Below are positions 8,178 through 15,728 of a DNA stretch of 16,853 bases, piece by piece. Under the pieces are notes generated by a model. The model was not told where the DNA came from and did not search any database. It saw nothing but the letters and a program-made list of their open reading frames with translations. The number at the start of each line of letters is the position of its first letter. Position 1 is the stretch's first letter. The stretch comes from JAUVDZ01 sp042568205 (GTDB lineage Bacteria; Patescibacteriota; Gracilibacteria; UBA1369; PNNO01). The translations under genes and the position numbers were made by a program. The stretch spans positions 1 to 16,853 of the forward strand of contig JBHPJE010000016.1 of assembly GCA_042568205.1 (NCBI GenBank). The letters are read 5' to 3'.

Positions 8178-9596
8178 TTAGGCATCCCTTGCTTCTTTTC
8201 CAGTGAAAACAACTTTAAAAGTTTTGAGAATTATTTTGATATCATTTTGAAGAGACCAGTTCTCAATATAATAAGTATCTAATTGGATTTCTTTTTCAAA
8301 ATCAAGATTAGAACGTCCGCTGATTTGAGCGAGTCCTGTAATTCCAGGTTTTAGAGATAGAACAAATTTATGATGTTGTTCGTATTTGTCTACTTCTTCA
8401 GGTAAATGTGGACGAGGTCCAACTAAAGACATATCTCCTTTTAATACATTCCAAAGTTGAGGGAGTTCATCAATTGAAGTTTTTCGAATGAATTTTCCTA
8501 CTCTAGTTACCCTTGGATCATTTTTAATTTTAACCATAGGAGAGTCTTTGCGAATGTCTTTATCAGCTAATTCTTCATATCTCATGTTATGTGTCTTTGG
8601 CTTCATTGAGCGGAATTTGAGAAAGTTGAAAAGCTTTCCATATTGCCCAACTCTTTTAACTCGGGATCCATCATCTAAAAATTTAAACAATACATTTCCT
8701 TTTGAATCTAATTTAATAGCGATAGCTGTTATTAAAAGAATAGGGGATAGCAGAATGAGTCCTAATATAGATCCAAATATATCAAAGATTCTTTTTAAAA
8801 CACGACCCCATCCATCTAAAGGAGTTGGCTTTAAAGAAATTAATGGAATTCCTGATGGTGTTGAAATATCTATATTAGTTCTTTGAACCTGAACAAGATC
8901 CGGAACAAAATTATATTGGATATGATGTTCGCGGCAGAAGTCTAAGATGTCTTCTGCATGCCCTTTACTAAGATCTGACTTTGTTTGAATAATTTCATCT
9001 ACATGTTTATCTTTAATTATATTTTTTAGATTGTGAATCTCATCTGCTCCAATCGCATCAACAACTTTAAATCTCAAATCAACATTAAAAGCTTTTGTTA
9101 ATTCATCTGTAATTGGATTGAGTCCTACAAATAAAACACGACGGTTACCAACGCCGATTTTTAAAAGATATCTTTGAATTTTATTAATGATATATCTGCC
9201 AACTGAAATGAAAATTACTGTGAAAACGAAACTATATATAAGTACAAGTCGAGAAAAGGGAAATTCACGAATTATAAAGTAGTAAGCAACGATTAAGAGC
9301 ATCCAAATTATTGAAAGCCAGATAACTTTGCCGATTTCACGACTTAATTTTGAAGAGGATTTAAGCGAGTACATGCCATTTAGTGCAAAAAGCGCAAAAA
9401 GAATCACTCCAAGGTAAATACTAAAGTTAATATATTCATTTAAAGGAGGAAAAAGAGAAAGATCAATTGGCATATTAAATCCAGGCAGCCAATCAGTAAC
9501 TGTTCTTAAACTATATGCAGACGCAAAAGCCAGAACAGTCATTAATATATCAACCGGGATTCGAAGTACGCCAAATGCTATTTCTGATTTTTTCAT
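8178..9596 (-). CDS. Polyprenyl-phosphate sugar-1-phosphate transferase (WbaP/WcaJ type)
   Basis: Integral membrane enzyme that moves a sugar-1-phosphate from a UDP-sugar to undecaprenyl phosphate, the first step in building a surface polysaccharide or glycan. The 472-residue protein has the long form. There are four N-terminal membrane segments (about 10-30, 57-73, 91-109, 116-136) and a nucleotide-binding-like CoA_binding_3 domain at about 150-245. A re-entrant hydrophobic segment at 268-292 follows, then the catalytic domain. Visible motifs are KFRSM (327-331), IDELPQLWNVLKGDMSLVGP (375-394) with the catalytic pair D376-E377, and KPGITGLAQISGR (416-428). Glucose or galactose 1-phosphate would suit the GalU and GalE enzymes nearby, but substrate cannot be read from sequence. 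It starts 14 bases after the estimated rnpB 3' end with no promoter visible between, so it is probably transcribed by read-through from rnpB. No Shine-Dalgarno sequence. Confidence 0.93.
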   Translation of the reverse strand: MKKSEIAFGVLRIPVDILMTVLAFASAYSLRTVTDWLPGFNMPIDLSLFPPLNEYINFSIYLGVILFALFALNGMYSLKSSSKLSREIGKVIWLSIIWMLLIVAYYFIIREFPFSRLVLIYSFVFTVIFISVGRYIINKIQRYLLKIGVGNRRVLFVGLNPITDELTKAFNVDLRFKVVDAIGADEIHNLKNIIKDKHVDEIIQTKSDLSKGHAEDILDFCREHHIQYNFVPDLVQVQRTNIDISTPSGIPLISLKPTPLDGWGRVLKRIFDIFGSILGLILLSPILLITAIAIKLDSKGNVLFKFLDDGSRVKRVGQYGKLFNFLKFRSMKPKTHNMRYEELADKDIRKDSPMVKIKNDPRVTRVGKFIRKTSIDELPQLWNVLKGDMSLVGPRPHLPEEVDKYEQHHKFVLSLKPGITGLAQISGRSNLDFEKEIQLDTYYIENWSLQNDIKIILKTFKVVFTGKEARDA

Positions 9597-9610
9597 AGGA
9601 GTGTTTTTAG

Positions 9611-10003
9611 CTGCTGATTAAAGGTTTTTAAATAAGCCGAATTTTGTTACCCGTTAGGGTGTGATCATCTATCTTGATCTTATATTGCTATAAGATTCTT
9701 CGCAGTGGACAAAGGCTGGAGCTAAAGGTATAGCTTATTTCCAGTTCTGCCAACCACCTTGCACCGGGTAGGGTTTACCGAGGGTTCCATGATTACTCAT
9801 GGTTCTTCCTGCTTAGCAGGACTTTTCACCTTTCCTTGTTGTCAATGACACCAAGTAGTATTGTCTCTGTGGCACTTTCCCTAAACCTATCATTACTGAT
9901 AGATTCGACTGGTGTTACCAGTTACCTTTCCTTTGGTGTTCGGACTTTCCTCTTAAATCATCAAGTGATTTAAGCGATCACGATAAAAGCCCTTAATCAG
10001 CTT
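9611..10003 (-). ncRNA. rnpB: RNase P RNA, bacterial class A
   Basis: Catalytic RNA of RNase P, which removes 5' leaders from pre-tRNAs. Read on the minus strand it has the conserved P4 5' strand with GAGGAAAGTCC (9942-9952), the ACAGAGACAATAC core variant, GGTAAACCCTACCCGGTGCAAG, GATAGATGATCACACC (9658-9673) and the 3' P4/end block ACAAAATTCGGCTTA (9633-9647). The ends are set by P1, where GCTGATTAAGG near 10001-9991 pairs with CCTTTAATCAGC at 9624-9613 with one bulge, giving about 393 nt. Stems resembling P12 (TCCTGC/GCAGGA) and P13/14 (CCATGA/TCATGG) are present. The loop matching L15 seems to lack the GGU that pairs with the tRNA CCA end; see findings. End positions are approximate by a few bases. 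Confidence 0.96.
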
Positions 10004-10007
10004 ATCC

Positions 10008-10035
10008 ATTATACATATACTTGGATTCTTAGCAA
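10008..10035 (-). promoter_or_regulatory. Promoter of rnpB
   Basis: On the minus strand TTGCTA (10030-10035), 16 bases, then a perfect TATAAT (10008-10013). The predicted start falls within a few bases of the P1-defined 5' end of rnpB near 10003, which supports both. The -35 sits in a small inverted repeat GCAAG-AAAAAA-CTTGC (10032-10047). Confidence 0.75.
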
Positions 10036-10043
10036 GAAAAAAC

Positions 10044-10071
10044 TTGCAGAATTCGCAAATTATGCTAATAT
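10044..10071 (+). promoter_or_regulatory. Possible promoter of the 75-residue gene
   Basis: TTGCAG (10044-10049), 16 bases, TAATAT (10066-10071): three and four of six to consensus, placed about 21 bases before the ATG at 10093 and back to back with the rnpB promoter. Weak match. Confidence 0.35.
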
Positions 10072-10092
10072 AGTCCCCTTAAGCATATTATT

Positions 10093-10320
10093 ATGTTTGA
10101 AAACGGTGATACACCGGTTAAAATCAAGCCTCCTGAGAAGAAGGGATTTGATTATGAAAAGGTTAGAGATCTTTTAATAAGTATTGCCAGAAGGATTCGA
10201 ACAGTTGTGGATATTCCCGATGAAGTTGAACCTAATGAAGATTTAGAAATACTCGTTCCATCGAAAGTGAAAGATGAAGTAATTGCTGAAATCAATGCAC
10301 AAGGTTACCAAGTCATCTAA
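10093..10320 (+). CDS. Hypothetical protein, 75 residues
   Basis: I do not recognise this gene. It encodes 75 residues with a mixed helix/strand look: a helix at about 20-40 (YEKVRDLLISIARRIRTVVD), an acidic link PDEVEPNEDLE, then a strand-helix-strand pattern (LEILVPSKVKDEVIAEINAQ). There is no membrane segment, cysteine or known motif. It diverges from rnpB across about 90 bases with its own weak promoter. It ends directly against the TPR gene: its UAA (10318-10320) and the opposing stop (10321-10323) touch with no base between. It lacks a Shine-Dalgarno sequence, like its neighbours. Exact fit between rnpB and the TPR gene argues for a real gene. Confidence 0.65.
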   Translation: MFENGDTPVKIKPPEKKGFDYEKVRDLLISIARRIRTVVDIPDEVEPNEDLEILVPSKVKDEVIAEINAQGYQVI

Positions 10321-10929
10321 TTACTTATTCTTTTTATTTTGATCTTTAAGCTTTTTGTATTCGTTTTGAAAGAATCTAACTGCATTTAAACATTCGCGAG
10401 CTTTTTCATTATTTGGTTCAATCTCTAGGATTCTTCTAAATAATGTTGCAGCTCTATCGAATTTTTTGCTGTTTAAATAGCAAACACCTAGATCACTTAA
10501 AATAAGTGCATCTTTAGGGCTTAAATTTAAAGCTCTTTCAAGTAAAACAACACCTCGTTGTCTTTGACCATCATGATATAAAGACCATCCAAGGCATCTT
10601 AGAATTTCAGGATGATTTGATTCATATCCATCTGAAAGTTCTAAATATTTAATAGACTTTTTAAAGTCTCCCATTGCTGAATATAAAAATCCAAGCAAAT
10701 AGTTTGCATTTGCACTTCGAGTATTAATTTTTACTGCTCTTTTTAAAGCTTTTTTTGCTTTGTCGTATTCTCTTAAAGATAAATAATTGTCACCAATTTC
10801 TTCGTATGCTTCTGTGCAGTGTAAGTCGTCATGAAGAATAGATTCAACCATTTTGATTGCGTCTTCATGTTTACCTTCCATTTTAAGCTTTTCAGCTTCC
10901 TTAAAAATAAGGGAGTATTCTTCGTTCAT
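10321..10929 (-). CDS. Tetratricopeptide repeat protein
   Basis: A 202-residue protein made almost wholly of about five 34-residue TPR helix pairs (about 8-172), a scaffold for protein-protein contacts. Typical TPR positions are visible, e.g. EAYEEIGDNYLSLREYDKAK, ANYLLGFLYSAMGDFKKSIK and LILSDLGVCYLNSKKFDRAA, each followed by a proline-ended turn in the later repeats. No signal peptide or membrane segment, so probably cytoplasmic. It is 47 bases behind galU and has its own promoter inside the galU end, so it can be expressed apart from the upstream operon. The leader is A-rich without a Shine-Dalgarno sequence. The partner cannot be inferred from sequence; pilus or cell-envelope roles are possible but unsupported. 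Confidence 0.88.
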   Translation of the reverse strand: MNEEYSLIFKEAEKLKMEGKHEDAIKMVESILHDDLHCTEAYEEIGDNYLSLREYDKAKKALKRAVKINTRSANANYLLGFLYSAMGDFKKSIKYLELSDGYESNHPEILRCLGWSLYHDGQRQRGVVLLERALNLSPKDALILSDLGVCYLNSKKFDRAATLFRRILEIEPNNEKARECLNAVRFFQNEYKKLKDQNKKNK

Positions 10930-10961
10930 GATTATTGGTTTTTATTTTTTGTTTTCAGATC

Positions 10962-10990
10962 ATTATACCTTTTTTTCTACTTAAGATCAA
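10962..10990 (-). promoter_or_regulatory. Internal promoter of the TPR gene
   Basis: On the minus strand TTGATC (10985-10990), exactly 17 bases, then TATAAT (10962-10967). The -35 lies in the last codons of galU. The predicted start near 10955 gives an A-rich leader of about 26 bases to the ATG at 10929. Confidence 0.65.
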
Positions 10991-11849
10991 GAGTCTTAAG
11001 ATGCTTTTTTAAAGGGCCACGAAGTTCTTTGCGTTTCATAGCATAATCAATTGTGGCTTGTATGAATCCAAAAGTATTCCCAGTATCATATCTTTGACCT
11101 TCTAATTCATAGCCATATATTTGTTGTGTTTTTATTAATTCAAGGAATCCATCGATTAATCTGATCTCACCATCTTTACTTGGTTTCGCTGCATCTAGAG
11201 CTTCAAATATCTCAGGAGTACAAACATATTTACCAATAACACCAAGATTTGAAGGAGCATCTTCTGGCTTTGGTTTCTCAACCATTCCTTCCAAATGATG
11301 CACTCGTCCATCAAATCCACAAGATTGAACGATTCCATATTTATCTGTATCTTCTTTTGGAACTTTTTCTAATCCAATAACACTACTAGAAGTTTTATCA
11401 TAAACATCAATAAGCTGTTTTAATGCTGGGACCTTGCTATCAACAATATCGTCACCAAACATAACTGCAAATGGTTCATCCCCAAGAACTTCACGAGCAC
11501 ACATTATTGCATGACCATCTCCTAAAGGAATTGGCTGACGAACATAAATGAATTTAGCTAAATTTGATACTTTTTGAATCATTTCAAGCATATCTTTTTT
11601 GCCTTTTGCATCTAACATATGCTCAAGTTCAAAAGAATGATCGAAATGATCTTCAATTGCACGTTTACCACGTCCTGTAACTATAATAATTTCCTCAATC
11701 CCTGACTCAACAGCTTCTTCAACTAAATATTGAATTACTGGTTTATCAACAATTGGCAGCATTTCTTTAGGTTGTGCTTTGGTAGCTGGTAAAAAACGTG
11801 TTCCGTATCCAGCTGCAGGGAATACCGCTTTTCTTATTTTCTTAGTCAT
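10977..11849 (-). CDS. galU: UTP--glucose-1-phosphate uridylyltransferase
   Basis: Makes UDP-glucose and pyrophosphate from UTP and glucose-1-phosphate, supplying GalE and glycan synthesis. The 290-residue protein is close to E. coli GalU (302). The nucleotide-binding signature G-x-GTRFLP-x-TK-x-x-PKEMLP occupies residues 14-32. A lysine-rich region including IVDKPVIQYLVEEA follows at 33-46, then QPIPLGDGHA at 105-114, and FGDD at 131-134 provides the metal-binding aspartates. The family substrate motif VEKPKPEDAPSNLGVIGKYV is present further on. The ATG is two bases after the hsp20 stop, so it is translated from the same mRNA. It ends in UAG, the only UAG among complete genes here. A TTG/TATAAT promoter for the TPR gene begins within its 3' end. 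The family also contains dTDP- and CDP-glucose enzymes, but the pattern fits GalU best. Confidence 0.95.
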   Translation of the reverse strand: MTKKIRKAVFPAAGYGTRFLPATKAQPKEMLPIVDKPVIQYLVEEAVESGIEEIIIVTGRGKRAIEDHFDHSFELEHMLDAKGKKDMLEMIQKVSNLAKFIYVRQPIPLGDGHAIMCAREVLGDEPFAVMFGDDIVDSKVPALKQLIDVYDKTSSSVIGLEKVPKEDTDKYGIVQSCGFDGRVHHLEGMVEKPKPEDAPSNLGVIGKYVCTPEIFEALDAAKPSKDGEIRLIDGFLELIKTQQIYGYELEGQRYDTGNTFGFIQATIDYAMKRKELRGPLKKHLKTLDLK

Positions 11850-11851
11850 AA

Positions 11852-12256
11852 TTAATTTTTCTTAGAAGCCTTAATTTTCGGAGCTTTAATCTTAATTGAT
11901 TTAGATCTTATTTTTTCAATTTTAGGAATTTCAATTTTCAAAACACCATCATCAAAACTTGCACTTATTTTATTAGTATCAACTGAAGCAGGAAGCACAA
12001 TTGATCGGGAAAAATCTCCCCAAAAGCATTCCTGAGTAAAATAAGCCTCTTCTTCAACAGTCTTTTCGTATTGTCTGTGACCTTTTACAGTTAAAACATC
12101 ATCTGTTACCTCTACAGACATATCCTCGAGTTTAACACCAGCTATTGGGGCTAAAATTACTATATGAGTTTTAGTCTGATATACATCGAGAGCTAATTGC
12201 CCTTCAAATGCATCTTCGTCATATTGAGATACAACTTGTGGTTGAGCCTTATTCAT
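11852..12256 (-). CDS. Small heat shock protein Hsp20 (alpha-crystallin family)
   Basis: ATP-independent chaperone that holds unfolding proteins in soluble oligomers. The 134 residues include an alpha-crystallin domain at about 18-112 (VYQTKTHIVILAPIAGVKLE, DDVLTVKGHR) ending in the family motif A-x-x-x-x-GVLKIEIPK (A99 to K112). A C-terminal I-x-I anchor follows as IKI at 121-123, with a lysine-rich tail. The N-terminal arm is short (about 17 residues), which may limit oligomer size. It sits five bases after ftsH and two before galU, so it is an internal operon gene; no CIRCE or other heat-shock operator is visible. Pairing with the FtsH protease suggests a shared quality-control role (inference). 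A weak AAGG lies four bases before the start. Confidence 0.93.
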   Translation of the reverse strand: MNKAQPQVVSQYDEDAFEGQLALDVYQTKTHIVILAPIAGVKLEDMSVEVTDDVLTVKGHRQYEKTVEEEAYFTQECFWGDFSRSIVLPASVDTNKISASFDDGVLKIEIPKIEKIRSKSIKIKAPKIKASKKN

Positions 12257-12261
12257 AAGCC

Positions 12262-14139
12262 TTATGATTTAATTTTTTTAACTTTAGCAGAGAACATTGT
12301 TTTTTTAGGTACTTTACTGCCCTTAAAGAAACCTGCAAACTCTTCTCCTGAAAGTGATTCTTTTTTAATTAATTCCTCTGCAAGTCTATCTAAAAGTTTT
12401 CTATTCTTTGAAATAAGGACTTTTGCTTTATCAAATGCAGCACCAATAAATTTCTCAATTTCTTTATCGATTTTTGAAGCCATTTCTTCAGAATAATTTT
12501 TAACGTGACCAAAGTCACGTCCTAAGAAAACTTCCTGATTTTGATCTCCATAAATAATTGGTCCAAGAGAGCTCATCCCGTATTGAGTAACCATATTTCG
12601 AGCTATCTTAGTTGCTCTCTGAAGGTCGTTTGAAGCACCTGTAGTCATTTCACCGAAAACAATTTGTTCTGCAGTGTATCCACCTAATAAACTAGCTAAT
12701 TCATCAACAAATTTGCTCTTAGGATATAAATGTTTATCTTCTTCAGGTAGGAACCAAGTAACACCTAGTGCCATTCCACGAGAAATTATTGAAATTTTAT
12801 GAACAGGATCACAGTTTGGTAATAAATGTCCGATTAATGCATGACCACATTCATGATAAGCAGTGATTTCTTTTTCTTTCTTTGAAAGTACTCTAGATTT
12901 TCTTTCTGGTCCCATCATTACTTTTTCAATTGATTCCTGAAGCTCTTTCATTCCAATTGTCTTTTTATTTAATTTTGCAGATAAAATTGCACCTTCATTC
13001 ATCAAGTTTTCTAAATCTGCACCACTGAAGCCTGCAGTCTGACGTGCTAATCTTTCATAATCAACTGTTTTAGCAACAGGTTTTCCTCTGCTATGTACGA
13101 GAAGAATTGCTTCTCTATCTTTTATGTCCGGCATATCAACTACAATTCGACGATCAAAACGTCCAGGCCTTAAAAGAGCTGGATCTAATACATCTGGTCT
13201 GTTTGTAGCAGCCATAACAATTACATTTGTTTCTTTTTCAAATCCATCCATTTCAGTCAAGATTTGATTCAGTGTTTGTTCTCTTTCATCATGTCCTCCA
13301 CCCATTCCTGCTCCTCTTTGACGTCCAACTGCATCGATTTCATCAATAAATATAATTGCTGGAGCATTTCGCTTAGCTTTTTTAAATAAGTCTCTTACAC
13401 GACTTGCACCTACACCTACAAACATTTCTACAAATTCAGAACCACTTATATTAAAGAATGGAACATTAGCTTCACCTGCAACTGCACGAGCTAGTAACGT
13501 TTTACCAGTTCCAGGTGCACCAACTAAAATTACACCTTTTGGAATTTTTGCACCCATTTGAGTGTATTTGCCTGGTTTCTTTAAAAAATCTACGATTTCA
13601 ACTAATTCTTCTTTTGCTTCTTCTGCTCCTGCTACATCTTTAAAAGTAGTTTGATTCTTTTCTTTATCATGAAGTCTTGCTTTACTTTTTCCAAATGACA
13701 TAGCTTGATTGTTGCTATTTTGAGCAGATCTCATCATGAATACAAAAAATCCTATAATTAATAGGAATGGAACTATACTTAATAATAAGTTAAACCAAAG
13801 TTCATCTCCTTCAGTTGATACAACTTCTGTTTCAATTTTATTTCTAGTTTCTTCTGGAACATCAGCAAGTATATCTCTTAGAGTTTCTTCTCTCTCTTTA
13901 TATAAGAATTCTTTTGACCCATCCATTAACTCAATATTCAACTTCTCATTTTTAACCTCAATTGACATTACTTCACCATCTCTAACCTGTTGTAAGAATG
14001 TATTTAAATTAACTTTTTCAACTCCTCCATTATCAGGATTGAAAATTATAACAACAGCAGTGATTAGTAGGGCAATCACTATAAGGTAGAAGAAGCTGCT
14101 TCTGGGTTTCTGTTTGGGTAATTTAATCTTTGGTGTCAT
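12262..14139 (-). CDS. ftsH: ATP-dependent zinc metalloprotease FtsH
   Basis: Membrane-anchored AAA+ protease that degrades misfolded membrane proteins and short-lived regulators. The 625 residues have the full layout. Membrane segments lie at 15-33 and 114-136 with an extracytoplasmic domain between. Then come the AAA module with Walker A GAPGTGKT (207-214) and Walker B IFIDEIDA (263-270), the pore motif FVGVGASRVRDLF (240-252), and the second region of homology (ATNRPDVLDPALLRPGRFDR, 311-330). The zinc site is H429-E430-C431-G432-H433 with D505 as third ligand. The usual HEAGH is HECGH here, with both histidines and the glutamate kept. It lies five bases after tilS; tilS-ftsH adjacency is seen in many bacteria. 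A weak AAGAG precedes the ATG. Confidence 0.97.
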   Translation of the reverse strand: MTPKIKLPKQKPRSSFFYLIVIALLITAVVIIFNPDNGGVEKVNLNTFLQQVRDGEVMSIEVKNEKLNIELMDGSKEFLYKEREETLRDILADVPEETRNKIETEVVSTEGDELWFNLLLSIVPFLLIIGFFVFMMRSAQNSNNQAMSFGKSKARLHDKEKNQTTFKDVAGAEEAKEELVEIVDFLKKPGKYTQMGAKIPKGVILVGAPGTGKTLLARAVAGEANVPFFNISGSEFVEMFVGVGASRVRDLFKKAKRNAPAIIFIDEIDAVGRQRGAGMGGGHDEREQTLNQILTEMDGFEKETNVIVMAATNRPDVLDPALLRPGRFDRRIVVDMPDIKDREAILLVHSRGKPVAKTVDYERLARQTAGFSGADLENLMNEGAILSAKLNKKTIGMKELQESIEKVMMGPERKSRVLSKKEKEITAYHECGHALIGHLLPNCDPVHKISIISRGMALGVTWFLPEEDKHLYPKSKFVDELASLLGGYTAEQIVFGEMTTGASNDLQRATKIARNMVTQYGMSSLGPIIYGDQNQEVFLGRDFGHVKNYSEEMASKIDKEIEKFIGAAFDKAKVLISKNRKLLDRLAEELIKKESLSGEEFAGFFKGSKVPKKTMFSAKVKKIKS

Positions 14140-14144
14140 AGCTC

Positions 14145-15383
14145 TTACAGTTTACTTTTTTTTACTGAGATTTCAAGGTACTTACTGGTTTTAGGTTGTA
14201 TTTTGTATGTATTGTCAATTGTAAACTCAGGAATTGCAACGATTTTATCGTTTTTATCCACGATTAATGGAATTTGGTTTCTTAAGTGATTTGGGACCTT
14301 CTTATCAGTGAAAAAATCCTGTATTTTTTTAGTTCCTTTAAGTCCATATGGGCTGAATCTGTCTCCATGCTTTTTCCCCCTAACATATAAGGGTAATTTG
14401 AGTTTTGAGTAGTCGAGAAAGATGCCCTTTTTAAGGTCTTTTGGGGAGTTTATTTTAAGTTGAATGGTTAAATTACTGGTTTTTCCTGGAATTGCGAGTT
14501 TTTTCTTTCGAATTGATTTTGGCTTATTCCTGGGGATAATTAGAAGTTCTCCTTTTGTAATAGTTAAATATAGTTTTGGTCCAAAAGGTACTTTTTTGCC
14601 TGTTTTTAAGTTCAGGCATCTGTTTACTGTGGCTTGCGTAAGCCCTTTCGTTGAACTGTGAGCTTCTTTATATAATTTAACAATATATGTTCTTCTTAGG
14701 ATTAGATTTTTAGAGTTATTTTTCGCTTCATTTTCAATAAATTCATTGATTTCATTAAGATTTTCTACATTTCTATTGAAAACATCAATTAAAGTAGGCT
14801 GAATTTCTTTTAATGTAGGAATAACCTCTAATCTTAGTTTATTTCTTGTTAGTTTAGGGTCGATATTTGTCTTATCAATGCGGTATTTGAACTTATATCT
14901 CTTTAAATATTTGAGGATTTCTTGCTTAGAAATTGTCAGGATTGGGCGAAGTAGGTCGTTATTTAGAGTTTGCATTGATTTTAAGCCATTTAATCCTGCT
15001 CCTCTAAGGAAATTCATTAGAAAAGTTTCAAGATTATCATCTGCATGATGAGCTGTGACAATATACTTAGCATTGTGTTTTTCCTTTATTTTACGCAAAA
15101 ACTCATATCTTTTATCTCGCGAAGCCTCTTCAAGGTTCATTTTCTTTGATTTTGCGTATTTTTTTACTTCAAATTCTTCAGTTTCAAAGTCGATTTTTAG
15201 CTTCTTACAGAGCTTTTTGCAGAATTCTTGGTCTAAATCACTATCTCTACCTCTTAATTTATGATTAAAATGCGCAGCAATTATTTCACATCTTTGATTT
15301 CTTAATTTGTGCAGCAAATAAACAGAATCCGGTCCTCCTGATAATGCCAAAACTACTTTTGTATTCTTGTTTAAGTATTTCAT
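14145..15383 (-). CDS. tilS: tRNA(Ile)-lysidine synthase
   Basis: Modifies C34 of the CAU-anticodon tRNA-Ile to lysidine, changing its amino acid and codon identity from Met/AUG to Ile/AUA; usually essential. The 412-residue protein has the N-type ATP pyrophosphatase PP-loop SGGPDS at residues 15-20, AHFNHKLRGRDSDLD, EEASRDKRYEFL and TAHHADDNLETFLMNFLRGA. A middle helical region leads to the TilS C-terminal tRNA-binding domain (KHGDRFSPYGLKGTKKIQDF, VPNHLRNQIPLIV). The protein is unusually lysine-rich, typical for a tRNA binder in an AT-rich genome. Its ATG overlaps the UGA of the RNHCP gene as ATGA, indicating translational coupling, and ftsH follows after five bases. AUA codons occur in this window (e.g. 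in gltX and ftsK), in keeping with need for the enzyme. Confidence 0.96.
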   Translation of the reverse strand: MKYLNKNTKVVLALSGGPDSVYLLHKLRNQRCEIIAAHFNHKLRGRDSDLDQEFCKKLCKKLKIDFETEEFEVKKYAKSKKMNLEEASRDKRYEFLRKIKEKHNAKYIVTAHHADDNLETFLMNFLRGAGLNGLKSMQTLNNDLLRPILTISKQEILKYLKRYKFKYRIDKTNIDPKLTRNKLRLEVIPTLKEIQPTLIDVFNRNVENLNEINEFIENEAKNNSKNLILRRTYIVKLYKEAHSSTKGLTQATVNRCLNLKTGKKVPFGPKLYLTITKGELLIIPRNKPKSIRKKKLAIPGKTSNLTIQLKINSPKDLKKGIFLDYSKLKLPLYVRGKKHGDRFSPYGLKGTKKIQDFFTDKKVPNHLRNQIPLIVDKNDKIVAIPEFTIDNTYKIQPKTSKYLEISVKKSKL

Positions 15384-15697
15384 CGACGCTGTTTAAGTGA
15401 TAAATTTATAATAACATCAAAATCATCATCTTTAACTACTTTATTTCGAATTTCTTTATCACATTTCGTACATTTATGAGTGATTACGTATCCTCTTTTT
15501 CCTTCTTGATCGACAATAATTGGCTCCATTAAGCCTTTGCATGTACTTTCTCGATCCCCAGGCACATTTTTATCTACATGTTTACTGAAAAGGCAAAATT
15601 TACAATGATTTCGACAGGTTCCTTTTAGCAAAGGATTCAGCTTTTTGCAGTTTTCACACTCAAATTCCTCGTTTTTATAAATGAAATTTTTTCTCAC
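15380..15697 (-). CDS. RNHCP domain zinc-binding protein
   Basis: A 105-residue member of the RNHCP family, named from its conserved RNHC motif; the molecular function is not established to my knowledge. Visible zinc-ribbon-like pairs are C14-xx-C17, C28-R-N-H-C32-xx-C35 and C53, and HKC-xx-C near residues 76-80. The family signature HVD-x4-PGDR-x-S-x-C-x-G-L-MEPI follows C35. The start is GTG at 15697, the only non-ATG start here: upstream in-frame codons reach a stop without an ATG, and the nearby ATG at about 15703 is out of frame. It leads the tilS-ftsH-hsp20-galU operon and couples to tilS by a four-base overlap. Position beside tilS hints at an RNA-related role (inference). Its UGA is one of two in the window. 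Confidence 0.9.
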   Translation of the reverse strand: MRKNFIYKNEEFECENCKKLNPLLKGTCRNHCKFCLFSKHVDKNVPGDRESTCKGLMEPIIVDQEGKRGYVITHKCTKCDKEIRNKVVKDDDFDVIINLSLKQRR

Positions 15698-15728
15698 TTT
15701 GCATAATTAAGATTTGTCCCTTAGTTAA

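Noticed and set aside
10980..11005. Repeated ATCTTAAG at the end of galU near the TPR promoter as an operator
   Set aside because: Two copies 15 bases apart coincide with Leu-Lys codons (HLKTLDLK) and can be explained by coding sequence alone.
8163..15382. Two UGA stops (8163 and 15380) each followed soon in frame by UAA, as would be seen if UGA coded glycine (code 25)
   Set aside because: SecA, FtsK, FtsH, TilS, GalE and the GluRS part contain no in-frame UGA, and the UGA at 15380 forms a classic ATGA stop-start overlap. The standard code fits.
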